Shown piece after piece: positions 47,287 through 56,835 of a DNA stretch of 64,000 nt. Made by a program: the position numbers and the translations under genes. The stretch is from Perilla frutescens (Eukaryota; Streptophyta; Magnoliopsida; Lamiales; Lamiaceae). Position 1 is the first letter of the stretch, and each line of letters opens with the position of its first letter. The notes beneath the pieces were generated by a model. It was not told the origin of the DNA. It worked only from the letters and a program-made list of their open reading frames with translations, and did not search any database. Location: contig BRKX01000003.1 in NCBI GenBank assembly GCA_026008535.1, positions 58,243,001 through 58,307,000 of the forward strand, written 5' to 3'.

Positions 47287-49286
47287 ATGGCCGAATTATC
47301 CAGATCTTCAAATTCCTTCAAAGAACAACTTATGAGAGATAAATTTCTTGATAGGAAGAAATTTCAATTGATTCTAAATGAATTAAATAACCCACTTCTT
47401 CTGTCCAATCTTCACAAGACAGAAATTCTTTACTACCTGGAAACACCACCAAAGTTCTTTAGACAATATTTGGTGAGTGAATTTTTGCTTCAAGCAAAAT
47501 TATCTACAGATGGAAAGAAAGTGTCATCAGTGATTCAAGGGCGACCGCTTCAAATCACTGAAAGAACAATTGCAAAAGTGTTCCAACTCCCATAGGAAGG
47601 TTCATCCGTTCAAGATCTAAAGGAATCTACAGAATTGTACTGGCGAAAATGGAAAGCTTCAATATGCGACAAGCAATTCAGTTTTACAACTGCTAAAACT
47701 GACCTAAAGCCCGAGTATGGAGTTCTACTTGACATAACGAACAAGATGATGTTCGGGGCCATTGGAAGCCTGAGTCAACTCACCCAAGAGAGATACAAGG
47801 TTATTATTCACCTTGCTGAAGGCCGACAAACGAACTGGGCAGAATTTGTCTTCCAACAATTCAAGCATCAAGTCATCAAGGCCTCTGACTCAAAGAACTC
47901 TGGTAAATTTGAGTCCAAGGTTGGACTTGTTCTATGAATGAGTAAAATGCTTGAAGACCTGCTGAAGCTTCCAAATGATGAGTCACTACCAGTTCTTATC
48001 TCTGACTGGATTCCCAAGAAAGGAACTGCTCATCTTCAGTCGCTAAAGAAAAAGAGAAAAGCCAAAGTCAAGACATGCAACCACTCATCGAGTAACTCAA
48101 CTGCCAACACCATTCAGTCTCCAAAATCTAAGAATGGATCGCCAGTTGATTTCCAGGTTTGCTCTGATCCAGATGAGATTATTCCATTCATTGGAATCCC
48201 TCATCCAAACTACGGAGCGGACTACTTCAGAAGTACATGCCCTCCTCTCCAGCTGACTGAAGAGAATATTCGCACTTTTTATAGTGGTGAATATGCAGTC
48301 AAAGGTGCATAGAAGGAAGTGACCAATCTCCTTCTCAATCACTTTGCCTTTGTTGCACAACGTGACCAAGAGTTGTTCAAACAACTCCACCGGTATTTCT
48401 ATTGGTATAACTGGAGACATTCTATGTCCATCCAGTCTCATTTTCTGCTAACTGCCTTTCATGGCATGAGCTATTGGCAGCGAGAAGAAACTTGGAGCAT
48501 CAAATAGATAGATTCATCAAATCCATTTCCTCCAACCATTGTGTAAGTTCAGCACATCATGCGTCACGGGATTGTCAACAAGATTCCAGCCACGACCTTA
48601 TTAGCAGAAATCAAGACCAGCATCGTGCCCCCAAGCAGTTGGAACTGCAGATCATCCAGTCAACTACCCAACTGGCTCGCTTTGTCAAAAACAGAACTTT
48701 GATGATCTATTAAGTCAGTCAGCTGAGCCCTCATGACAAACTCCACCGGTAGTTGATAGGATAGAACGACATCTATCACAAACTGAAGCTGTGGATACCC
48801 AAAAGAATCCAAGGCATGCTGACGAGAGCGATAGTGATGATGAAGACACTGCCACATCATCAAGCCTCTTATCCAAAAGCTATGTCACTCTACTGCTCAC
48901 ATCTAGCTCAAAAGGCATGCCATTGCCTATGAAAAATGATCAGTTTCGATCATCGTCAAAGGGAACTTCCCAATCCCTTAGTCAAAGGATGAAAAAGTCG
49001 TCAGTTGCCATCCAGCTTCATCTTCACCAAGCCCGAAGAACTACAAGGCCTGAACTGCCAAAGACCACAACTGCATCCCAAGGAAATAGTGCAGCCAGTC
49101 CAGCTAGGCCCTTCAAGAAGCGGAAACTGTCTACTGAGAGCCAAGCAACTGATCAAACCAACTGATCAATTCAGTTCAAATACAGCCTCCACTTCAGCCA
49201 GTTCTTCAGCGACAACTGAGAAGCAAGCCTCAACTGATCATCCAACCATCAAAGCCATCAAATCAGTTGGATTATATCCCAACTGA
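47287..49286 (+). pseudogene. Accessory module B, unknown protein, heavily broken
   Basis: It follows its own 360-bp spacer (46924-47286). Stops at 47593, 47935, 48310 and 48505 and a later frameshift disable it. Domain order matches module A: FLLQAKLSTDGKKVSSVIQG...ITERTIAKVFQLP, then LLDITNKMMFGAIGS...RYKVIIHLAEGRQTNWAEFVF. A basic linker (KKKRKAKVK), DEIIPFIGIPHPNYGADYF, STCPP and FHGMSYWQREETWS follow, ending in a Ser-rich, acidic/basic tail. It is clearly a paralogue of A, but diverged well beyond recent duplication. Function unknown. Confidence 0.7.
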
Positions 49287-49640
49287 ATCAGGATAAGTTT
49301 TTATTTTTCAAAGCTTATCATAATTACATTATTTACTATTGCGATTATAAAATCTCTTATACTATACTCAAACGGTTACAATTTGAAAATGGGGTTCTAT
49401 CTCACAATGCTGCAATTAATATCTCTGCGTTGATATTAAATCAACTCTTCAAACTTGAAAAAGAAAATACTTTCTTACTGAGATATAAATAACAAGATCT
49501 GCAGAAAATATTTTGCTATTTATGGCAACTACCCCATTCTCAGAGAAGCTACTTCTCAGCCACAAGATCATAAAGTTACTTCTTCATCAAACGGCTGAGA
49601 TGTAATCCTCATTAATTCAGCTAATCCTCCATCAAATCAG
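49287..49640. other. Spacer before module C
   Basis: AT-rich, about 350 bp, no gene seen. Like the other spacers it may hold 5' regulatory sequence, but no clear TATA box was identified. Confidence 0.4.
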
Positions 49641-51509
49641 ATGGCTGATCAGTTAAGAAAAGCAATCGAGTGCCCTCGATTCCTGCATGCAAAGCTAAAT
49701 AAATATGTGCACAGAGATGAAGGCACCGCTCATCTGCAAATCCTTTCTCTCTCTTACTTTGATCATCTGCTAAGTCTTCTCTCTCCTAAATACTTGCTCT
49801 CTAAACTAAAACAGCATCTTTTTGCAGATATGAAGCCCCCATTTCAGATGGTCGATGCAAATCTACTTCTTAAGAAACTGAAGAAAGACAAAACTCTAAG
49901 TCTAGAGTATCTTAACGCACGTCTCGGCTCTGAAAGCTTTAAAAGGATTTATAGGCCATTGGAAGCAACTGGGCTGCTACCATTTTTTACGATAGTGCCA
50001 CTAAAGAACTTACTTTCTCATGTTGCGGAATTCTACTACAATGCAACGATCTCTGGTGACAATATCATTTCTACCGTCCGGAGTAAGACGATCACAATGA
50101 CGAAAGAGACAATGATGTCTACTCTTCACCTTTCAGGCGACGGTCCAGATGTTACGACCCTGCAATTGCCCTGCAAATACGCATTATGGGATCGTCTTGC
50201 TCCGGACGATCAAAATGATATCCTCCAACTCTTAGATATCACCGGTCATATCCTACATGGTAATTTTAAGACAGTCCACTTCTCGGACATCAAAGCCCAT
50301 CTCACCGCCGCTCTATACTATGGATGTAAAGCCTATTGGGCATTTTTTATCCTTGCTCAACTGCGAGCTAATGTAGAGCGAACGGCCTATAACCCATCCA
50401 CTGGCTCTTTTTGCAAAAAGATCGGGTTTATGAGTCGTATAAGCCATATCATTCAAAGCCAGTTTGATGAGGTCATCCTAAATGGCGAATAGCTCAAAAG
50501 AAGGGACATGATCCCCACTATCTACGGCCATCCAATCCCGAAGCGTTCACGGCGACAAGGACCTTCCAACTCAGATCGTGGAAAGGCACCTTTGGAGGCA
50601 CCAGTCAGCTCCTCTGACGAAAAAGAGCTGATGATTGAGAGCGAACCTGTTTCAAGGCTGAGTGATCGGCCTACAATATCAGCCAGCTCCCAACCTCTAC
50701 CGTCAGTCCAACGTGACCCCATTGAGGTTGAGTTTGAAGTAGTTCTAGACCATCAGCTGAGAAGCTGTTTCGGTCTTGTTGAAAACACAGACTCCTCTCT
50801 GTTTGACCAACTGCAACGGTACCTGCAGTACCACATATGCCGATATTAACTGGATGAGTCAACAATGTTCCACCTCATCCATACCCGTGGCTCCACCTTC
50901 TGGATCAATGAAGGAACATGGAGTAGAAACTGGATGAATCATCCACTCTCCTCGCCACCTACACTTTCAGAGATAATGGATTCGATGATCAAGCGAATCC
51001 AGCTGAGCATACCAGCCGATGCTCCTCTTCCCGATAATGAACCGGCCAACTCCTCATGCTCACCCTTCGTTGATGATCCACCCATCCCTTCAACCGATGA
51101 GATCTTCAACAACTTGGCCTCGATGAACTTCAGAGAGCAACCAGTCTCTCTCACCTCTGCTCCAGGTTAGTTCATGACAACTGAAGAAGCATATGCATGG
51201 CTCTCCTCACCCATGCAAATTCCTTCACTTTCCTTAATCCATGATGACAATATGGCAACTGCGTTCACCTTTCTGCCAAGCTTGCCACTATCATCATACG
51301 ATCCATTCCACCTTTTGGATGATGCCAAAAAGGGGGAAGAAGAACAGATAGATGGCGGATGCTTAACTCTTTGGGATCAAATTCAAAGAGAAATTCATCA
51401 TGAGGGGGAAGAACAACTTCAGGAAGAAGCATGGAGAATGCAAGGAGCTCAAGAAAAAGGAGAGTCGAGCAGAAAGAAAAGGAGCAAAGAAGCAACTTTC
51501 AGGGAGTAG
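49641..51509 (+). pseudogene. Accessory module C, unknown protein (622 residues), nearly intact frame
   Basis: One continuous frame of 623 codons, ending in a normal stop at 51507-51509. It is interrupted only by in-frame stops at 50490, 50847 and 51168. The first 283 residues are open and carry the shared domain: VAEFYYNATISGDNIISTVRSKTITMTKETM..LHLSGDG, then LTAALYYGCKAYWAFFILAQLRANV and IGFMSRISHIIQSQF. A linker with KRSRRQG and a Ser/Glu-rich stretch follows. Next comes a degenerate Trp-rich region (LFDQLQRYLQYH...FHLIHTRGSTFWINEGTWSRNW) and a Glu/Lys-rich end (SSRKKRSKEATF). The GIPH...GADYF motif of A and B is not visible. Function unknown. Confidence 0.7.
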
Positions 51510-51954
51510 ATTCGTAGTTTTAACTACTCTTGAACATACAACATGCTTTAAAGAAAATATATAAAATATACATTTTGACCATGCTTATAATACTTATGCT
51601 CTGTTACTTCAAGTATGATTAACTTAAATGCTCTGATAATGCTTTATTACTTGAATGAAACATGGTTGAATACTCTGATGCTTGAATGAAAAATACTCTA
51701 ATATTGGAATGAAAGCATGTCCAAAATGAAAGAATGAGAACATGCGCTGAAATTTGAAGTCTAATTTGCTCTAATACTTGAATTTCATGCATATCTTAAA
51801 TGCGTTAATAACTGAATAACAGCATGAATGACAAATGCTATGATACTTGAATGAAAATCATAAATCAAATGTTCTCTAAAATTTGCTCTGAAACTACTTA
51901 AGCAAACTTGCTACATTTGCAGTTTTTTCCATTATCATCAACAAAGTTTTAACA
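51510..51954. other. 3' untranslated region before the PPT
   Basis: AT-rich, with imperfect repeats of an 'aatgctctgatacttgaatg' type word. No gene. Confidence 0.5.
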
Positions 51955-51973
51955 TCATCAAAAAGGGAAAAAT
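51955..51973 (+). other. Polypurine tract region
   Basis: AAAAAGGGAAAAAT directly before the 3' LTR. Confidence 0.65.
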
Positions 51974-53694
51974 TGTTAGGAAAAACTATTAAGGAACCCC
52001 TAGATTAGGTTTTAATGAGATGTCAAAATTATTTGTGAAAAACTGACTGAAATTCAGGCTGCAGATCGGAGCTGATTAATCCAGGGCATCATCAAAAAGG
52101 ATATCAAGCAAAGTCAAAGTCAACTAATAAAGAGCATGGTCAGCAAGCTGAAGGATACGTCAGAAAGTTAACTGAACTGAGAAGTCAAGAGGATGAACAG
52201 TTGAAACAAACTGACAACTAAGTCAGCTAAGCAGGGGAGGGGAAAGAGTCAACTAACGGAACTGATAAGAGATCAGTTTAGACTGAAGACATGAAGTATC
52301 CAACTGATGAACAACTGGAGCAACAGCCAAACTCAGCTGATGAGCTTAAAATTGCCAACTGGAGCAATAGCCATACTCAGCCGACGAGCTTAAAACTGCC
52401 AACTGGAGCAACAGCCAAACTCAGCTGATGAGCTTAAAACTGCCAACTGGAGCAACATCCAAACTCAGTTGATGAGCTTAAAACTGCCAATTGGAGCAAC
52501 AGCCAAACTCAGCTGATGAGCTTAAAACTGCCAACTGGAGCAACAGCCAAACTCAGCTGATGAGCTTAAAACTGCCAACTAGAGCAACAACCATACTCAA
52601 CTGACGAGCTCAAAACTGCCAACTGGAGCAACAGTGAAACTCAGCTGACAAGTCCAGAACTGTCAACTGGAACTCAAAGCTGCCAAGAAAACTGAAGCCA
52701 GAGAACCTTGGAGGTTATTGCTTAAACTGCCGAATCTTGGAATAAATACTTCAACGAAGATCCTGGAATTAAATATCCAATGAAGATCGATTGGCAGAGT
52801 AACGGCTACTTGAAACCAAAAGCTCCAAGCGATCATTCTCCATTGATGAGCCAACAGGGCCACCGATCAATGGACAATGAAACTCAACGGTCAAAAAATC
52901 ACTTCTTTATAAAAGTCGAGTGAATCAGAGTTCAAAAAAAATGCTAAGAACTCTCAACTCTCTCAAGCAGAACCAAGAAGAATCCTTCGCCTACACAACT
53001 TTCACATATACAAGTAAGAGCTTTGCTTTCTCTCTCCCACTCAAGCTCAAGTTCAGCACTTAATAGAAACTGCGAGAGTTCTACTGAGAAGAAGAAATTC
53101 ACAGAGTCAAGATAATCAGCCAGCTGTTGACAATCCAACCAGGGTAATATTCTTAGTCTCAGCTACACAATGATCAACTACTCAGCTCAATTAAAGGAGC
53201 ACACCAGTTGATAACCCCTGTTCAAGACTAACCTCTTGAAGATCGAAAGAGATCTAAAACCTTGTAAAGATGACAATAGCACCTACCTTCCTAGCGAGCA
53301 GTTAGGAACTTCAAGTGTGAGTTGTCGACCCGCTGAGGTAGCGAGCAGTTACCAGGTTCAGCCAACTGTCCTTCATTGTATAATTTGTAAAGAAACTCAA
53401 GTTAGAGAGTGAAGTTGCCTTCTGCGGAAGGAAGAGAGGACGTAGAAGTTTGAGACTTCGAACCTCTATAAATTGCTTGTGTGCTGTACTATTTTGGTTA
53501 TTGCATATCTTTGAACTGCACACAATCTCACACAAGCTGCACTTAAACTGTCTTAAACTATTCAATAAGTCTGTGCATAGATAAGTCTCATTAAGCGAGT
53601 CAAAGGGCCCTGTTATTCCGCACTTAAAGTAAAAAGTTTTAATCAGTTTATTCACCCCCCCTCTAAACTGATATCTACTCGCTCGGGACTAACA
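51974..53694 (+). repeat. 3' LTR of the SIRE-like element
   Basis: 1721 bp. It carries eight 44-bp units (about 52308-52660) and about 97 bp (53472-53568) missing from the 5' LTR. Elsewhere the two copies match closely by eye. Confidence 0.88.
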
Positions 53695-53699
53695 GATTC

Positions 53700-54105
53700 G
53701 TTCTATTTGCTTCATGGAAACTCCTCTAGAACCTTTATGTAAAATGAGTATCACGATCCGACGTGATAGTAATTGGAATTCCATACAAACGAATAATTTC
53801 TTTTACATAAATCTGTGCTAATTTGCTTAACTCCGGTGTTGTTTTGATCGGCACGAAATGTGCTTCTTTCTTTAATCAATCCACGATGACCCACACTATT
53901 GAGTTCTCTTTCACTGATCTTGTTATGCTTACCGCAAAATCCATCATTATATGCTCCCATTACCACTCTAGAATTTCCAACGGCTGCAATAAACCTGAAG
54001 GTCGTTGATGTACGACTTTCACTTGATGACATGCTACACATCTCTATACAAATTCTACTATCTCTCTTTTCATATTATTCTACCAGAAATATGTTTTCAA
54101 GTCCT
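53700..54105 (-). pseudogene. Tekay-like gypsy integrase, N-terminal half
   Basis: Minus strand: RCVACHQVKVVHQRPSGLLQPL (integrase zinc region end), WEHIMMDFA, KEAHFVPIKTTPELSKLAQI, GIPITITSDRD (second Asp). It continues directly into the 34326-35140 fragment once the copia element and one GATTC are removed. Several stops include likely Trp to TAG. Nothing upstream of the integrase zinc region was recognised. Confidence 0.85.
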
Positions 54106-54935
54106 AAAATGATCAATCCTTGATTCTGGATCAATATAACCACTCTCAGTATTAATCTAATATTTACTTTAATTTAATGGGAGTTTTATTCATTTTACTT
54201 CGACTAGGAATGCACAATACTTGTGTTGAAACCCCAACATGACTTGATAGTAGGTTCTTAAAATACTTTTCAATTGACTTGAAACGAATCTAACGGAAAA
54301 AAATTTTAACGGCTTAAAATAGATAAATAACTTTAAAAAGGCATAGAAAATTCAATTTCAATTTGATCAAGACACAGTCAGCAGCCACACATTCGTCGTA
54401 AAGAATACTACAAATGGTCAGAAAGAGTATGAAAAAGATTCCGATCTTCCTAGCCTAAATTTGGATGGAAAGGCAACTGTCGTTGTTTATCGAATATATT
54501 GATCAACAAGAAGTTTGGGGCTCAATCGAACTCAAGACTTAATGGATTTTCAATCAAAAGTAGAATTTTTCATAGTATGGAAGACAAGAATTTTGATGAA
54601 ATAAATGGTTCAATAATACAATAGCTACAACAACTGAAAATGATCAAGGAATATATCATTTTTAATATAGATGAAATCTACCATAAATATTGTGGTTTTC
54701 TGGAAATTTACAGATATGATTGAGAGGGTTAAATGATATTTGATCACAGATAGGACACAAGGTATTGAAAGAATGCAAAGAGAAGTTGCTATAGACCAAA
54801 AATCAAGTCCATGCAATGGAGAAAACAACGAAAAACAACCTATGAAGTTACGCTCGCAACACAATGATTTATGCGGCAAGTATCACACGTCGATTTGTGA
54901 CGTGTCTTTGATAGACAAAATGATATCATATTGAC
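54106..54935. other. Noncoding stretch between remnants
   Basis: No gene seen. It may contain further unrecognisable gypsy or LTR debris. Confidence 0.4.
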
Positions 54936-54940
54936 AATCC

Positions 54941-56379
54941 TGTTAGTTTTGTATACTGGAAGACTTGTCTTTGTATACTATTCTGATGATATGATGATAT
55001 GAAATGAAAGTTATTGCAGTCACTGTTTGCATTTAGATTATGTTCTATAATTGTTTTATGCAATGTTCCATATACTTACATTGTAGATGATATGGTGTGG
55101 GGAGTCACATGGTAAGAACATATCATTAGAACCTTGTAATGTATTAGAGAGCTCACGGCTTAGATGGTCCTGAACACACCATCGGTACACCGTAGAATAA
55201 TCTGATAAGTTAGCTTATCTTGACTAACTGATTATTCTAGTACAATTGTTAGTGTATTGAGGAGGATCACGATAGGATACTATTCTCTGTCTCTGACCCA
55301 GTTATTGAGAGAATAAAGATCCGCAGAGTTCGGGTTCTGAACTCATGTGATATTGGCGAACATATGTGTACATTGTTTATTACTTTTATTTATCAATGAG
55401 TGAGATCTTTTCGTAGATCAAACTCGATATCTTGGGTAATAACAATGTATACATGATGTCTCGAGCAGTATGCATGAGCACCGTGTCCTGGTGCGCCAGG
55501 TTGATGATGTTCTCTTGAGGAAACACAAGTTCATGTTGAAACCCTGCAGGTGGAATTTATTCCATACATGAGTAAAGCTTGTGTGATAATACTCAAGGTT
55601 TTAGATGTTAATTAATTATAGCTGTCAGAGGCTGACATAATTAATTAATGAACATTATATCTTAAACACGGGGAATGACTGGACTAAAGGAGAAAGCATA
55701 TTCGTAAATATGTATTCAATTAGTAGGTCAGTTTTACTTCTTTAGTGGAATAAAAGTAAAACTTAATTTATTTAATTATATCCTAAGTTTATTGGATATT
55801 GGATATTAAATAAATTAGTGGGTCAATTTAATATTCTTCTAGATCCCTGTTGTAGCCCAATTGACTGTTAGTGGACTGGATACTGAACTTGAGATAGAGG
55901 CCCAAACCCAGTAGGGTTGGGATTTGATTTTCGGCCACCTCCCCTATATATAGAGGAGGTGGGTTCGAAAAATTAATGCATTAATAATCAGCCCCTCTTT
56001 GTCTCTCAAAGTTATCTACAGATTTCACAAGCTTACCTAGTAGATTTCAGTCCACTCTGAATCTAGATACAGTCCGGGAATACAACAGAAGATCTTGGAG
56101 TAGAATCTGTGTTGTCGAAACTCGAGGTGTAGGTGGCGCCATATTCAGTGTTCATTCAACAGCAAGATTAGATCTTTAATCTTGTCCTCAGACCGTCTAT
56201 CGATTTGTAAGTGGATTCGTTTCTATGTTTTCGTTTTATTAGTTTCGAATCTGCTATACATGCTATTTATGTTAGACTATGATAAATATGCATGTGACAT
56301 AAAATTATGATTTGCATGAACCCGGATTAACGAACAACCAAATGATCCTACGGTAGTTTAATTCGAAAAAACCCCAACA
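54941..56379 (+). mobile_element. Solo LTR, family S, copy 1 (1439 bp), TSD AATCC
   Basis: Bounded by TGTTAGTTTTGTATACTGG and ACCCCAACA, with AATCC on both sides (54936-54940 and 56380-56384). A TATA-like CCTATATATAGAGG at about 55944 fits an LTR promoter. No coding region. Near-identical over its whole length to 61341-62785. Confidence 0.88.
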
Positions 56380-56431
56380 AATCCAAGACTTGTTATGAAA
56401 AGCTTGAAGTGGTTCGTTTTTTTCATCTTAT

Positions 56432-56487
56432 AATTTTGTCTTCTTTGCAAGGCTATGCATAATTTTGTCTTCTTTGCAAGGCTATGC
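56432..56487 (+). repeat. 29-bp tandem duplication in the LINE leader
   Basis: Two adjacent copies of AATTTTGTCTTCTTTGCAAG plus GGCTATGC. Tandem repeats in the 5' leader are common in LINEs. Confidence 0.85.
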
Positions 56488-56835
56488 TCTTAAGTTACGT
56501 GCGTTTAATTCTGATTGATCAATTCGCAACTTTTCTTTCTCTGTCCTCTTGGAAAATGCTCTGACTTCTCTCTAGACTTTTCCAAGTGTTCTTGATATGT
56601 TCTTGTCGATTTCGCATTTTTAGTCCATGATTTGCATGTTTTTTGGCTTGATTTTGTGTCTTAATTGTGTCTTTCTTGTCCTACATCAATTTTTTCATGA
56701 AAATTTGATGTTTTGATTGTGTGTTCTTCATTCTATTTGTTGTTCTTCGTGTTCATCATCTTGTTCAATTTTCAATTTTGTACAATTTTTTGAGTCTATT
56801 GTCCTCTTGGTGTTTTTTCGTGGGTCCCCGCCTAT

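Larger units (their letters stand above)
35146..53694 (+). mobile_element. Giant Ty1/copia SIRE-like retrotransposon (18.5 kb) with three accessory modules
   Basis: The boundaries are firm. The LTRs start TGTTAGGAAAAACTAT; the 3' copy ends GGGACTAACA. Perfect GATTC repeats flank the element (35141-35145 and 53695-53699), and the interrupted gypsy integrase frame rejoins across it. The order is 5' LTR, PBS, long gag with CCHC and coiled coil, protease, integrase, reverse transcriptase, RNase H, three accessory modules, PPT, 3' LTR. RT and RNase H motifs fit the SIRE lineage. Without the nested solo LTR the element is about 17.2 kb, against the usual 8-12 kb for SIRE elements. All genes carry disabling mutations. 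Confidence 0.9.

Noticed and set aside
44606..51509. Envelope-like proteins, as proposed for other SIRE elements
   Set aside because: I see no signal peptide or clear membrane anchor. Basic and acidic linkers and the N-terminal domain argue for soluble proteins.
50508..51509. Three separate small genes at the end of the SIRE-like element
   Set aside because: All share one frame with 49641-50492 and are separated only by single stop codons, so they are one broken gene.
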